From Rhizobium tibeticum (GTDB taxonomy: Bacteria > Pseudomonadota > Alphaproteobacteria > Rhizobiales > Rhizobiaceae): a stretch of DNA of 64,000 nucleotides. This document shows, in pieces, positions 8,719 to 18,877 of this stretch (position 1 is its first letter; each line of letters begins with the position of its first letter). A program made the position numbers and the translations under genes. Under the pieces are notes generated by a model. The model searched no databases. It had not been told where the DNA came from and saw only the letters and a list, made by a program, of their open reading frames with translations. The stretch spans positions 1 through 64,000 of the forward strand of contig NZ_FOCV01000006.1 in assembly GCF_900110205.1 (NCBI RefSeq), read 5' to 3'.

Positions 8719-11308
8719 ATGATCATACCCCTTACCGACATTGTTTCCGAAATCGCTCGCAGCGAGGATCGCACGGCGCTTCTTTTCGGAAGCGGACGGA
8801 GCCTTTCATATGCGGAGCTCGACGAGCAAACGCGACACTTCGCAAACCGCCTGGGTCTGGGCAAAAAGCGGCTCGTGGCCATTGCTGCAGAAGCCTCGGA
8901 GCATGCGATCGTCGCCTATCTCGCAGCACTGCGGGCGGGACACGCGGTTGCCATGCTGCCGTCCTGTGATGAGAGACCGTGGGATGATTTTCTTTGCGCC
9001 TTCCAACCGGATTTCATCTTCCGTCCAGCGGATGGCCGCTGGTGTCTGATCGAGGAGGTCCGGTCTGGCGACAGCCCGGCGATCCACCCCGATCTCACCC
9101 TGCTGCTCATGACATCAGGCAGTTCGGGCACGGCCAAAGCAGTGCGTCTCTCCTATACGAATCTCGACGCCAATTCACGTTCGATGGCGGCCTATCTCGA
9201 GCTCGCGTCCACCGACCGTGCCGCCTTGGTCCTGCCCCTCCACTATTCTTACGGACTGTCGGTTCTCAATTCCCATCTGATTGCGGGCGGTAGCATTTTC
9301 TTTCCAGGCACCTCTGTGATGGACGGCGACTTCGCCCGCATCATCGACGAGAACGGCTGCACAAATCTTTCCGGCGTACCCTATTCCTATGAACTCCTGG
9401 AAAGGTCGAACTTCCGCGCCGCGGAGATTAAGGCGCTGCGTGTCATGACGGTAGCGGGCGGCAAGCTCAACGCCGATCTGATCCGCCTTTTCCGAGACCA
9501 TATGCGTACGACAGGCGGTCGCTTTTTCGTCATGTACGGCCAAACCGAGGCGACGGCGCGCATCGCTTTCGTTCCGCCGGAAAGCTTATCCGACGAGGAG
9601 GAGCGCATCGGGATTGCCATACCCGGGGGTAACCTCACCCTCGTCGATGATGAAGGTAAGTCGATTGCCCAATCAGGCATTGCAGGAGACCTCATCTATC
9701 GGGGCCCGAACGTAATGATGGGCTACGGCATGCGGCGTAGCGACCTTGCGCGCGGTGCCGAGATCGAAGCGCTGAACACCGGCGACATGGCCGTGCAAGA
9801 AGAGCAAGGCTTCTTCCGTATCGTTGGGCGAAAGAGCCGTTTTGCCAAGATTGCAGGCCACAGGATCGGCTTCGACATGATGGAACAGGCGTTGCTGCGC
9901 GAGGGCATTGCGGCCGCGGTAATCGGCGACGATGCGGGGTTGCAGGCCTACGTGATCGATGCGAACTCTGTGAAAAGAGCACGGCGCATCCTGGCGGAGG
10001 CCAGCCATCTTCCGGCCAATCTGATTTCCGCGGCAGCTCGCGACAGTTTTCCAAGGCTTGCGTCTGGCAAGACTACGCCTGCCTCCAGCAGGACGCGCAG
10101 AAAAGGCGGACGCAACCCCGCGTGGTGTCGGGCAATGTGCTGGATGCCTATGCCCGTGTATTCTTCCCCTCGCCGTCAGTCGCAAGGATACCTTCGTCTC
10201 ACTCGGTGGAGATTCACTCCGTTTTCTGCAGTTGGTCATGGAGCTCGAACACCTTTGTGTCGATGTTCCTGACGGCTGGGAACACATAACAATCGCGGAG
10301 CTTGGCAAGCACCATCCGGCGGTGTTTTCGTCGAAGCGCAACGGAGCAAGCGGGTTGCCGACCGACTTGGTGCTAAGAGCAATTGCAATCCTGCTGGTGG
10401 TAATTCAGCATGAGACGCTCTGGCCTGTTCCCGGCGGCTCCGGCGTGATGATGCTGCTGGTCGGCTTTAGCCTGGCGCGCTTTCAATCGAGCAATTTGCT
10501 TGCCGGCCGGCTTAGCCTGGCCCTGAGACCCGCAATAAATGTCGTGATCCCATATTTCTTGATCGTCACCACTTATGCAGTCACCTGGCAGACGATTCCC
10601 TGGGCTTCGATCACGCTGACCGGCAATTTCGGCTATGCCGAGCCGGAGCGCCACGAGATGATCCCTTATCTCTACTGGTTCATCGAAGCCTATGCGCAGG
10701 TCCTTCTTGCCTTCTCGTTTATCTTCGCCGTGCCGGCTGCACGCAGGTTCGCGCAGACGCGGCCCTTCGCCTTCTCGCTCGGCCTGTTGGGTTTTGCTAT
10801 TGCGGCGCGCTTTTCGCTGCCGCTGTTCATTGAAATCGGTCGGCGCCAGATCTTCGCAATCTATTGGGTCTTCCACCTCTGTGTTTTCGGTTGGTGCGCG
10901 GGCTTCGCCGACAGCCCGGCAAAGAGGCTGGTTTTGACAGCGTTAGCTGCTCTGGTGCTAGGCTATCTCGCCTTCTGGGAGACAGTCTGGACCGGGACGA
11001 CGGTCAAATATTTGACAATCTTTGCAGCGCTTCTTGCTCTCGTTTATATGCCGCGCATTCGATTGCCGGCAGGGACAGCACGTCTCGTGACGCTGATTGC
11101 CACATTTCCCATCCACCTGTTGCACCGTTTCGTCCCGGAATTACTGATGGCGCGTGCGGCAGGCATTTTACCTGTTGCGGCCTCTCATCTCATGGCGATC
11201 GCAGGCGGCGTCCTGGCCGGCATTGCGGCCAACTACGCGCTGGCAGCGCTTCGCAAGCTGCTCAGCAGATATGAGATCGAGCGCCAAACGGAGTTCCGTT
11301 CAGCCTAG
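8719..11308 (+). pseudogene. Frameshifted adenylate ligase-carrier-acyltransferase fusion
   Basis: Three parts in order. An AMP-forming acyl/amino-acid ligase occupies about 8719-10073 with LLMTSGSSGTAKAV (P-loop core), MYGQTEAT, LNTGDMA and RLASGKT. A carrier domain follows with the phosphopantetheine site LGGDSLR near 10205. A membrane acyltransferase-3-like domain with about ten hydrophobic segments runs from about 10360 to 11308. The ligase frame passes to another at about 10073 (YACLQQDAQKR, SGNVLDAYARVF) and to a third at about 10165, each a -1 change. If intact it would be about 860 residues, activating an acyl group, loading it on the carrier and transferring it at the membrane. The product is unknown. 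Confidence 0.75.
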
Positions 11309-11335
11309 TTCCCGGCTGGCTTTGGCTAAAGCTCA

Positions 11336-11364
11336 TCCTGTCGCAGGGCTGTGTGGCGACAGGA
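11336..11364. repeat. Nine-base-pair stem-loop after the acyltransferase
   Basis: TCCTGTCGC at 11336-11344 pairs perfectly with GCGACAGGA at 11356-11364 around an eleven-base loop. It lies 28 bases after the acyltransferase stop and about 100 bases before the SH3 gene. There is no U-tract, so it is not a classical intrinsic terminator, but it could end or stabilise the upstream transcript. Confidence 0.45.
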
Positions 11365-11461
11365 ACAAGTTGCCAAGTGGCACACCGGACAGGGAGTGCC
11401 TCTTGCTTCCGCGCAATATTTCGACCCCTCTGCAACTTATAGGAGTACCGTAGGGGCAAGT

Positions 11462-12259
11462 ATGCCGCGGCGCCGCGGTTCAAGATCCGGGCCTAAAGTG
11501 GGTCCATCTACTCTTCTTGTCGTGCTTCTGGGGGCAGTCTTCTTTCGCTCTTTAGCAAGGAAGCGCCTCCGGTCGTTCCTGCAAGCAACAGCGCCCAAAC
11601 AAACCCACCGCTACCTCAAGCCATCGGTCCGGCAGAGCAATCGTCAACTATACAAAACAATGGCCGGGCAGAGCGCGAGGTCTTGCCGATGGCCCCGAGC
11701 AACAAACCACCATCGCGGTTTGTGAAAGGGCGAATGGTCGCGCTGCGAGGCGGACCGGGAAAGCAGTTTGGCATTGTCGATCGCTACGATACTGGCCGGC
11801 AAGTCGAGTTGCTGAATACGTGGGGCGAATGGTCGGAAGTGAGGGACACGTTTAGCCAACGCACTGGTTGGATATCGACGAGGCTCCTGGCTGAGAGGAA
11901 ACCTGAGGAGGACGCACAGCGGGAAGACCCGACTCCGAAAGAAGGCATTTCCAAGCCCGCTCTTCCTCCTGCCCTGATTTCAGATACCGTCATCATTCAG
12001 CGCCTGATCGCAGAATCGATCTCCATGTATCCGGGTCTTGCGCGTGCCCCAACAATACCGACCGAGGCGGTCGCCGCTGTGGGAAGCGAAGCGCTTACAA
12101 CGGGGTGGCGGCTATGCGCCGATCTGCTTTCCGGGCGACGTCTCCAGGGAAATGATCGCGTCCTTCCGCCAAAAAGACGGCCGGTGGGGGGCATCCCGCG
12201 CAACGAGAGCAACAGGCGATTTCGTCATGGCCTTCTCGATGGACAAACGCCCGAGATGA
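11462..12259 (+). pseudogene. Frameshifted SH3-domain protein with Cys-rich C-terminus
   Basis: The frame starts with MPRRRGSRSG and a membrane segment (LLVVLLGAVFF), changes by -1 near 11545, and continues through a proline-rich linker into a bacterial SH3 domain (about 11710-11890: VALRGGPG, WGEWSEVRD, GWISTRLL). After ESISMYPG another -1 change near 12034 gives SCACPNNTDRGGRRCGKRSAY, and a third near 12090 gives GGYAPICFPGDVS and a stop at 12257-12259. The pieces join into one anchored periplasmic SH3 protein with a conserved cysteine-rich end found in rhizobia. Three frame changes disable it as read. Function of the family is unknown. Confidence 0.7.
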
Positions 12260-12638
12260 AGGCGCTGGATCTAGGTTTCGAGCTAGTCATCAGGGAAAGC
12301 AGCTAGTACCATCACAAGATTGAGGCGGCCCAGCCAACGAGCATAGCACTCGCCGGTCAGTTGGCTGAGCGAAGACGAGCGCTGAAGAGAGGGCGGTGGA
12401 TCTCTTGTTGGAAGGTCAGTCGGCCCGCCAAAGCGTTACTTCTTCCGCTTGTGGATAGGATAGCACGATCGTCGAAATGCGATTTGTCGGCGAGTTACCC
12501 TCGGATCGAGAGCGAATATGGCGGGCAAATTCGCTGCCCGACACGGCGAGGTTGAGCGGAAACGTGCCCAATCTCGACGGGGACGATTGAAGCGCATCGC
12601 CGGTGGACACAGATCATCCTCTTACCGACTGCCGTCAC
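12260..12638 (+). other. Gap without recognisable gene
   Basis: This stretch separates the SH3 pseudogene from the convergent end of the GntR gene. I see no coding pattern on either strand, no strong hairpin with a T-tract and no repeat. It may hold the terminators of both flanking genes, but none is clear. Confidence 0.4.
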
Positions 12639-13307
12639 TCAACGTCTTGCGCGCTGTAGTGCAGCCAACACTGCCCTCTCCGACTTGATGAGGTATGCCT
12701 CAAGCTGCGAAATCGCGGCGGCGGTGTCGCCTAGTTCGAGGGCGGCGACAAGTGATGCATTCAATTCGATATATGGCTCGTGGAGATGCGCTGAGTCTTC
12801 CAACTGCCCAAAGACAAGTCGGAGTTCAGCAAGCACCAGGTCGAAGCAGGCGCTGAGGCGTGGGCTGTCGCAGAGTTCCACCATTGTGCGATGGAACTCC
12901 ATGTTGATGGTTCCTACTTGCCGCCAATCGCCGGTTCGAGCAAGCTCCCTCCCCTGCTCGGCCAATCTTCGCATGCGAATAAGCGTAGGGTGTGCTTTAG
13001 CGACGGCCTGCACGGCGCCCCGCTGAAGAACAAAGCGCACCCTGTAGATATCAATCACCGCTGCTTCATCGGGTGCTGCGACGAAAACGCCACGGTTGGG
13101 AATGTAGGTTAGCAGTCGTTGACTTGTGAGCAGTCGAAAGACTTCCCGGAGCGTGTTGCGAGAGATTCCAAAGTGTGCTGAGACCTGGTGCTCCGAGAGC
13201 TTCTGTCCCGGCGAAAACTCACCGGCAATCAGCAGTTGGCGGATGCGATCGGCCACCGCCTCAGTGAGGGATAGATCATCAGTGTGCAAGTTTTTTTCGT
13301 CCGCCAT
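12639..13307 (-). CDS. GntR/FCD-family transcriptional regulator
   Basis: A 222-residue FadR/FCD-subfamily regulator. The N-terminal winged helix (about residues 14-80) has LIAGEFSPGQKLSE, GISRNTLREVFRLL and the wing YIPNRGVFV. The C-terminal all-helical FCD effector domain follows, with metal/ligand-type residues in DIYRVRFVLQRGA and EFHRTMVEL. The ATG at 13307 is used. It is divergent from the pxpA operon with a 105-base shared region holding a perfect palindrome that overlaps the presumed pxpA -35 element. It probably represses that operon and responds to its substrate or an intermediate. The effector cannot be read from sequence. Confidence 0.88.
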   Translation of the reverse strand: MADEKNLHTDDLSLTEAVADRIRQLLIAGEFSPGQKLSEHQVSAHFGISRNTLREVFRLLTSQRLLTYIPNRGVFVAAPDEAAVIDIYRVRFVLQRGAVQAVAKAHPTLIRMRRLAEQGRELARTGDWRQVGTINMEFHRTMVELCDSPRLSACFDLVLAELRLVFGQLEDSAHLHEPYIELNASLVAALELGDTAAAISQLEAYLIKSERAVLAALQRARR

Positions 13308-13346
13308 CAATCACCTACGAATCGCAAGCCGCCATATCGAAGATAC

Positions 13347-13363
13347 ATATTGTTGAACAATAT
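13347..13363. promoter_or_regulatory. Probable GntR operator palindrome
   Basis: ATATTGTT-G-AACAATAT is a perfect dyad with eight-base arms around one central base. Its TTGTTGAACAA core resembles FCD-type GntR operators. It sits between the divergent GntR and pxpA genes, and its centre overlaps the proposed pxpA -35 hexamer, which would explain repression. Confidence 0.7.
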
Positions 13364-13378
13364 TACTTATGTTATTCT
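13350..13378 (+). promoter_or_regulatory. Candidate pxpA operon promoter
   Basis: TTGTTG at 13350-13355 and TATTCT at 13373-13378 are separated by 17 bases, a reasonable sigma-70-type pair. The -10 ends 35 bases before the pxpA ATG. The -35 is inside the palindromic operator. Confidence 0.45.
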
Positions 13379-13412
13379 ACAATCGTAACCATTCAGGCGG
13401 ACAAAATACGAC

Positions 13413-14177
13413 ATGGCCTATATCGACCTCAATAGCGATCTCGGTGAAAGTTTCGGGCCTTGGTCTATGGGCGACGATGTATCGATGCTGTCGATCGTCA
13501 CCAGCGCCAACATAGCCTGCGGCTTCCACGCCGGCGATCCGGCCGCCATTCTTGGGGTCTTGAAGGAGGCGGCACGACGAAGTGTTTCGGTTGGGGCACA
13601 TGTCGGTTATCGCGACCTGGTCGGCTTTGGCCGGCGCAACATGGATCCGTCCAGCGAAGAGCTCATTGGCGACACCATCTATCAGATCGGCGCACTGCAA
13701 GGGCTTGCCAAAGTGGCCCGTACGAGGGTGCGCTACGTAAAGCCGCATGGCGCGCTTTATAATACGATCGCCAATGACGCTCGGCAGGCAGCCGATGTGA
13801 TCGCGGCCATCCAAGCCGTCGATTCGTCACTTATTCTAATGGCGCTTGCCGGCGCTCCCGTTGTCGCGCAAGCCCGCTCCTCGGGACTGACGGTTATTTG
13901 CGAGGCCTTTGCCGATCGCGCCTACAATGCCGACGGCAGCCTTGTAAACAGGCGACTGCCGGGCGCCGTCATCCATGATCCTGAGGTTGTGGCAGCGCGG
14001 ATGTTGCGTCTCGTCACCGAGGGCCTCATAACCGCAATCGACGGTACGGAGATTGAGCTGGAGGCGCAATCGATCTGCGTCCATGGCGACACGCCGGCGG
14101 CCGTTTCGATCGCTCGAACGGTGCGGGACACGCTGGTCGTTGGCGGTATCGAGCTGAAGAGTTTCACCGATGGCTGA
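13413..14177 (+). CDS. pxpA: 5-oxoprolinase subunit A / LamB-YcsF family protein
   Basis: A 254-residue member of the LamB/YcsF family, whose founding function is subunit A of the ATP-dependent 5-oxoprolinase PxpABC, a cytoplasmic enzyme opening pyroglutamate to glutamate. Signature stretches are [11 protein letters not shown] at the start, [35 protein letters not shown] and EAFADRAY. Length matches the family. It overlaps the next gene by eight bases, indicating translational coupling to the PxpB-PxpC fusion. The unusual neighbours (biotin carboxylase and DUF1989) mean the real substrate may be another lactam or amide rather than 5-oxoproline. Confidence 0.9.
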   Translation: MAYIDLNSDLGESFGPWSMGDDVSMLSIVTSANIACGFHAGDPAAILGVLKEAARRSVSVGAHVGYRDLVGFGRRNMDPSSEELIGDTIYQIGALQGLAKVARTRVRYVKPHGALYNTIANDARQAADVIAAIQAVDSSLILMALAGAPVVAQARSSGLTVICEAFADRAYNADGSLVNRRLPGAVIHDPEVVAARMLRLVTEGLITAIDGTEIELEAQSICVHGDTPAAVSIARTVRDTLVVGGIELKSFTDG

Positions 14178-15765
14178 ACGACTGCGCTTCCTGCCCGCTG
14201 GCAGCGACGCCTTCCTTATCGAACTCGATGACCTGGAGACGACGTTGACGCTGTTCGACGTCCTAGGGGTCGCGCGGCCCGAGGGCGTGATCGACCTTGT
14301 GCCAGCCGCCCGCACGATTCTGGTGCGTTTCGACCCGCACGCCACCGCTCGCGCCACGTTGGTTGAAGCGATCTCCAGTCTCGACCTTTCCGTTCGCAGC
14401 ACCAGACAAGGCGAAACCCTCGAGATACCGGTTACCTACGACGGTGAGGACTTGGACGATGTTGCAGCTTTTCTCGGCTGGACGGTGGAGGAGTTGATCC
14501 GCCGCCACACGGAGGCGACCTATACCGTTGCCTTCACGGGCTTCGCGCCAGGCTTCGCCTACATGTCCTGCGACGATCCTGCCTTCGACATACCGCGTCG
14601 CAAGACTCCGCGTATGCGCATCCCGGCAGGCTCCGTCGCGCTCGGCGGCAAGTTTGGCGGTATTTATCCCTCTGACAGCCCCGGCGGGTGGCAGCTTCTC
14701 GGACGCACGCCATTGAAGATGTGGGATACGCGCCGGCCCCGTGCGGCGCTGCTTGCCCCCGGCGACCGGGTATGCTTCCGCGACATAGCCAAAGGAGCGA
14801 CGGTTCCAGTTTCCACAATGCCGGACGAAACAACGGAGACAACAGGCAGTCGGGCGGGTCTCTTGGTGATCCGAGCCGACCGCCCTGCTCTCTATCAGGA
14901 TCTTGGTCGTCGCGGCCAGGCAGGCCAAGGGGTGGCTGAATCCGGTGCGCTTGATCGCGCAAGCCTCATCGAAGCCAATCTCTGTGTCGGCAATCCACGC
15001 AGTGCCGCGGCCATCGAGATCGCTTATGGCGGATTTGCCCTTAAGGCGGATCGGCCGGTGACGCTTGCGCTCACAGGTGCGCCAGCGCCGGTGGCGATCG
15101 TTACCGTCGACGGGCGCAGGCTCAAGGCACCGTTCTACCAAGCTGTAGCCCTAGACGCCGGCGACGAGTTGACGCTTGAATATCCACCGGAAGGCACACG
15201 CAGCTATCTGGCGCTGCGCGGAGGGTTCGCCGTCGAGACGCTTGTCGCCTCGGCGGCAACAGACACTTTGGCGAAGGTAGGACCTGCGCCGATCATTGCA
15301 GGTGATATTCTCGTGCCGGCGAACGAGCCGGTCTCCGCCGTCAATCCACATCGACCCTCGCCGAGAAAGCTACCGAGAGCTGGTGATACCGTGAGGCTCG
15401 ATGTGGTGCTCGGGCCTCGCACGGACTGGTTCAAGCAAGACGCGCTTGCATTGCTGCTCTCTCAGGAATGGCAGGTAACGGCACAATCAAGCCGTGTGGG
15501 CGCCCGACTTGCAGGAGCCCGGCCATTGGAAAAGTTGGACGCCACTGAACTCCCGTCTGAAGGCACACCGATCGGCTCCATCCAGGTACCCCACAACGGC
15601 CAGCCGGTGCTCTTCCTTGCCGACCATCCGCTGACTGGCGGCTATCCGGTGATCGGCGTCGTCGCACGCCATCATCTCGACCTCGCGGGCCAAATACCAA
15701 TCGGCGCGAACATCCGCTTCGACGCAGTCACCGCTTTCGACCCGCTTATCAGGGAGACCCGATGA
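14170..15765 (+). CDS. PxpB-PxpC fusion (KipI/KipA, carboxyltransferase-like)
   Basis: A 531-residue fusion. Residues about 1-215 are the PxpB/KipI domain ([36 protein letters not shown]). Residues about 230-531 are the PxpC/KipA domain ([41 protein letters not shown]). These domains are homologous to the carboxyltransferase part of urea carboxylase and, as separate proteins, form subunits B and C of 5-oxoprolinase. The fusion starts inside the end of pxpA and overlaps the biotin carboxylase by ATGA. With that partner it could carry out the carboxyl-transfer half-reaction on an amide, urea-like or lactam substrate. Confidence 0.88.
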   Translation: MAERLRFLPAGSDAFLIELDDLETTLTLFDVLGVARPEGVIDLVPAARTILVRFDPHATARATLVEAISSLDLSVRSTRQGETLEIPVTYDGEDLDDVAAFLGWTVEELIRRHTEATYTVAFTGFAPGFAYMSCDDPAFDIPRRKTPRMRIPAGSVALGGKFGGIYPSDSPGGWQLLGRTPLKMWDTRRPRAALLAPGDRVCFRDIAKGATVPVSTMPDETTETTGSRAGLLVIRADRPALYQDLGRRGQAGQGVAESGALDRASLIEANLCVGNPRSAAAIEIAYGGFALKADRPVTLALTGAPAPVAIVTVDGRRLKAPFYQAVALDAGDELTLEYPPEGTRSYLALRGGFAVETLVASAATDTLAKVGPAPIIAGDILVPANEPVSAVNPHRPSPRKLPRAGDTVRLDVVLGPRTDWFKQDALALLLSQEWQVTAQSSRVGARLAGARPLEKLDATELPSEGTPIGSIQVPHNGQPVLFLADHPLTGGYPVIGVVARHHLDLAGQIPIGANIRFDAVTAFDPLIRETR

Positions 15766-17471
15766 AGAACCTTCTGATCGCCAATCGCAGCGAAGTCGCC
15801 ATTCGTATCGCGCGCGCGGCCCGTGACTATGGCATCGCCTCAGTTGCAGTTTATTCCGATGCCGATGCTGGTTCGCTCCATGTCGAATTTGCCGACGAAG
15901 CCTATGGTCTGGGCGCAGGTCGCCCGGCTGATACCTATCTGAATATTGCAAAGATCCTGGATACCGCCCGCAAGGCGGGCGCAGATGCCATTCACCCTGG
16001 CTATGGTTTCCTATCGGAGCGTGCCGAGTTTGCGCAGGCAGTCATCGATGCCGGCCTCACCTGGGTTGGTCCCGCACCGCATATCATTGCCGCGCTTGGC
16101 GACAAGGTCGAAGCGCGGCGGATCGCGGCCAAGGTTGGCGCGCCGCTGGTGAAGGGTTCGGATGGGCCGCTTGCCTCGGCGGCAGAGGCCATCGCCTTCG
16201 CAAAGCAGGTCGGCTTGCCGCTCGCAATCAAGGCTGCCTTTGGTGGTGGCGGCCGCGGAATGAAAGTCGCGAGAACCATGGAAGAAGTCGGCGAGCTTTT
16301 CGAATCCGCCGTGCGTGAGGCGACCGAAGCCTTCGGTCGAGGAGAATGCTATGCGGAGCAGTTCCTTGACAAGCCGCGCCACATCGAGGCGCAGGTCATT
16401 GCCGACAACCACGGAAACACCGTCGTTCTGGGAACGCGGGATTGCTCGCTGCAGCGGCGCAATCAAAAGCTCGTCGAGGAAGCCCCTGCTCCGTTCATTA
16501 CCGAGGATCAGCGCACGTGCATCCATGACGCCGCAAAAGCGATCTGTATCGAAGCCGGCTACACCGGCGCCGGTACCGTAGAGTTCCTGCTGTCCGAGAA
16601 CGATGTCATTTCCTTCCTCGAGGTTAACACACGCCTTCAGGTCGAACACCCGGTAACTGAGGAGACTACCGGCATTGACATCGTCATCGAGCAGTTGCGC
16701 ATTGCGGACGGCCTGCCGCTTTCGCTAAAGGAGACGCCGGCACCGCGTGGGCACGCCTTCGAGTTTCGCATCAATGCCGAAGATCCCGGCCGCGGCTTCC
16801 TGCCAACCCCGGGCCTGATCACGCGCTTCCGCGCGCCATCCGGTCCCGGCATACGGCTCGACTCCGGCGTCGAAACCGGCTCAGAGATTCCTGGCCTCTA
16901 TGATTCCATGATGGCCAAACTAATCGTCACCGGCAAGACGCGCGAGGACGCGCTGATCCGAGCCCGGCGGGCCCTTGCCGAGTTCCAGATTGAAGGCGTT
17001 GCCTCAGTGTTACCGTTCCATCGGGCGATGCTCAACGAGCGCGACTTCACCGGTGAAGAGGGCTTCCAGGTGCATACAAACTGGATCGAGACTGCGTTCC
17101 GGGGCGTCGAGCCTGCTCCGCGCGTTGACCCGGTCGAGGGAGGCGTCATTCGCAGCTTCATCGAGGTCGATGGCAAGCGCCACACGCTCGGCTTGCCGAC
17201 CATACTCTTTTCCGGACTTACAGCACCGAAGGCGACGGTCGCTCCAATCGCAGCCGCAACACTGAGCGCGGTGACCGCGCCAGTTCCAGGCACTCTTCAG
17301 AAATGGCTAGTGGAGAACCAGGTGGAGGTTGCAGAAGGCGATGCAGTCGCCCTCATCGAGGCCATGAAGATGGAGACGCGTGTACTCGCGCCGAAATCGG
17401 GTCGCATCAGCATCAAGGCAGAAGCCGGGGCGATGGTCTTGCTCGGTGCTGAGCTAGCAACGATCGATTGA
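15762..17471 (+). CDS. Biotin carboxylase with C-terminal biotin carrier domain
   Basis: A 569-residue protein. The biotin carboxylase part (about residues 1-445) has the ATP-grasp glycine loop [24 protein letters not shown] and [13 protein letters not shown]. The C-terminal biotin carrier (about 490-569) has EAMKMET with the lysine that carries biotin. It is usually annotated as acetyl/propionyl-CoA carboxylase alpha, but no acyl-CoA carboxyltransferase is nearby. Instead it overlaps by ATGA with a KipI-KipA fusion, the carboxyltransferase type of urea carboxylase. I infer that it is the biotin-loading subunit of a split urea/amide-type carboxylase. Confidence 0.88.
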   Translation: MKNLLIANRSEVAIRIARAARDYGIASVAVYSDADAGSLHVEFADEAYGLGAGRPADTYLNIAKILDTARKAGADAIHPGYGFLSERAEFAQAVIDAGLTWVGPAPHIIAALGDKVEARRIAAKVGAPLVKGSDGPLASAAEAIAFAKQVGLPLAIKAAFGGGGRGMKVARTMEEVGELFESAVREATEAFGRGECYAEQFLDKPRHIEAQVIADNHGNTVVLGTRDCSLQRRNQKLVEEAPAPFITEDQRTCIHDAAKAICIEAGYTGAGTVEFLLSENDVISFLEVNTRLQVEHPVTEETTGIDIVIEQLRIADGLPLSLKETPAPRGHAFEFRINAEDPGRGFLPTPGLITRFRAPSGPGIRLDSGVETGSEIPGLYDSMMAKLIVTGKTREDALIRARRALAEFQIEGVASVLPFHRAMLNERDFTGEEGFQVHTNWIETAFRGVEPAPRVDPVEGGVIRSFIEVDGKRHTLGLPTILFSGLTAPKATVAPIAAATLSAVTAPVPGTLQKWLVENQVEVAEGDAVALIEAMKMETRVLAPKSGRISIKAEAGAMVLLGAELATID

Positions 17472-17524
17472 CAATCTGAGCAATACCGCAAGCTCAGCAC
17501 TCCTTGACTAAACGGAGAATCCAC

Positions 17525-18391
17525 ATGAAGCCCGATCCGATCACCTCAGCGCCGACGGACGCCGCTGCGCGCAAGGCAATCAAGCCGGTGATCTGTTACC
17601 CGACCGACACTCTGCCGCGCCCCGATCTTTCCGCCTACCGTGCGCTGCGCGATGGTTTGGAGTTGATCGAGACCGTCGTCGTACCGCCGCGGGACGCAGC
17701 AACCTGGGAGGTGCCGGCGGGGCACTTCTGTCGAATTGTTTGCAGCGAGGGTGCCCAGGTCGGTGACCTTAATCTGTTCAACCTCAGCAATTTAAGCGAA
17801 CGTTTCTATAGTGGCAAAACCCGTGCGCTGAACGGAACGCATGTGGGTCTTGGCGATCAGCTCTTCTCTAACCTCCCCTATCTGCGCCCCATCGCCACGA
17901 TCACCCACGATACGCTCGACTGGTACGGCTTCGACGAGTTCGGGGGCTCTGTGCACGACGTGATCGGCACGCGCTGCGATCCCTACACCCACAATCTCCT
18001 GACCAATGGCGGCCAATATCATCATTGCTGTCATTCGAACCTCACGCGGGCCCTCGCCAAGAGGACCGGCATGCCGCTAAGCGAGGCTGAAACGCATGTC
18101 CACGACGTACTGAACGTCTTCATGTGCACCGGCTTCACGCGCGATACGGGGCAGTATTTCATGAAGGCAAGCCCTGTGCGGCCCGGAGACTATCTGGAAT
18201 TCTTTGCCGAAATCGACCTGCTCGGCTGCATGTCAGCCTGCCCGGGCGGGGACTGCTCGGCAGAGCACTCTTCCGATGCGGCATCGTGCTATCCGATGAT
18301 CGTCGAGATCTACAAGGCCAACTTGGCTAAGGGATGGAAGCCACCCGCTGTAAACGGCTACGACCGGAGCCACGGCTTGAAGCAGAGGTGA
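17525..18391 (+). CDS. DUF1989 urea-carboxylase-associated protein
   Basis: A 288-residue DUF1989 protein. The family includes urea-carboxylase-associated proteins and the CgdA/CgdB subunits of carboxyguanidine deiminase, which act right after a biotin-dependent carboxylase. Visible features are CRIVCSEGAQVGDLN, a Cys/His cluster GGQYHHCCHSNL and GCMSACPGGDCSAEH, suggesting a bound metal. The ATG at 17525 follows a GGAGA site. It is the last gene of the pxpA operon (53 bases after the biotin carboxylase). Only one DUF1989 gene is present where guanidine systems have two. The role is probably hydrolysis or deimination of the carboxylated intermediate. Confidence 0.83.
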   Translation: MKPDPITSAPTDAAARKAIKPVICYPTDTLPRPDLSAYRALRDGLELIETVVVPPRDAATWEVPAGHFCRIVCSEGAQVGDLNLFNLSNLSERFYSGKTRALNGTHVGLGDQLFSNLPYLRPIATITHDTLDWYGFDEFGGSVHDVIGTRCDPYTHNLLTNGGQYHHCCHSNLTRALAKRTGMPLSEAETHVHDVLNVFMCTGFTRDTGQYFMKASPVRPGDYLEFFAEIDLLGCMSACPGGDCSAEHSSDAASCYPMIVEIYKANLAKGWKPPAVNGYDRSHGLKQR

Positions 18392-18877
18392 ACGCGCGGT
18401 AGCGAAGCATAAACTTCGGTTCGGACGATTGGAGCGATGAGGACGGGTCTCGCGGCTATCGCCCAACGTCAGAACCTGAACGTGCCCGGTGGCGGAATAT
18501 TGCGCCTTTTCGTCCGGCTAGAAGTCATTGCTCAACGGGAAAGGCGGCTTTATTCCGCCTCCCCTTCGTCGGCAAGACCGCCAAAAAACAACCCTTTTGA
18601 AGTCATTGGCTTTTTTGGCTAACTTCCCAAATCTATGGTTCTCACCATCTATCGCCGATCACGGACGGGCGCTGCTGAGCTCAGCCGCTTAGGTTGTGCC
18701 GCCGATCCCGCGCCAACGCGCTCTAGTTGAGGCGTTGTCGCGCCAAACTAAACCGTCGGAATCAATGCCACACTAGTGGCACGACGAAGCAATTTGACCT
18801 GGCCCCCTGAACGTCCTCTGGAATAATTGTAAGCTTCGTGATACATATCCGGCCAATCTGTAGTGCGAAGGTGGCAA
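18392..18877 (+). other. Gap between the carboxylase operon and hipBA
   Basis: No gene was recognised. The one structure of note is AGGCGG (18542-18547) pairing with CCGCCT (18555-18560) around a seven-base loop; without a following T-tract it is only a weak candidate terminator for the operon ending at 18391. The right part presumably holds the hipBA promoter, but I could not place a convincing -35/-10 pair or operator. Confidence 0.4.

Noticed and set aside
15762..17471. Annotation as acetyl-CoA carboxylase alpha subunit
   Set aside because: No acyl-CoA carboxyltransferase is adjacent; overlapping KipI-KipA points to a urea/amide-type carboxylase.
18542..18560. Intrinsic terminator after the carboxylase operon
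   Set aside because: The AGGCGG/CCGCCT stem is short and is followed by CCCC rather than a T-tract, so it is noted only in the gap description.
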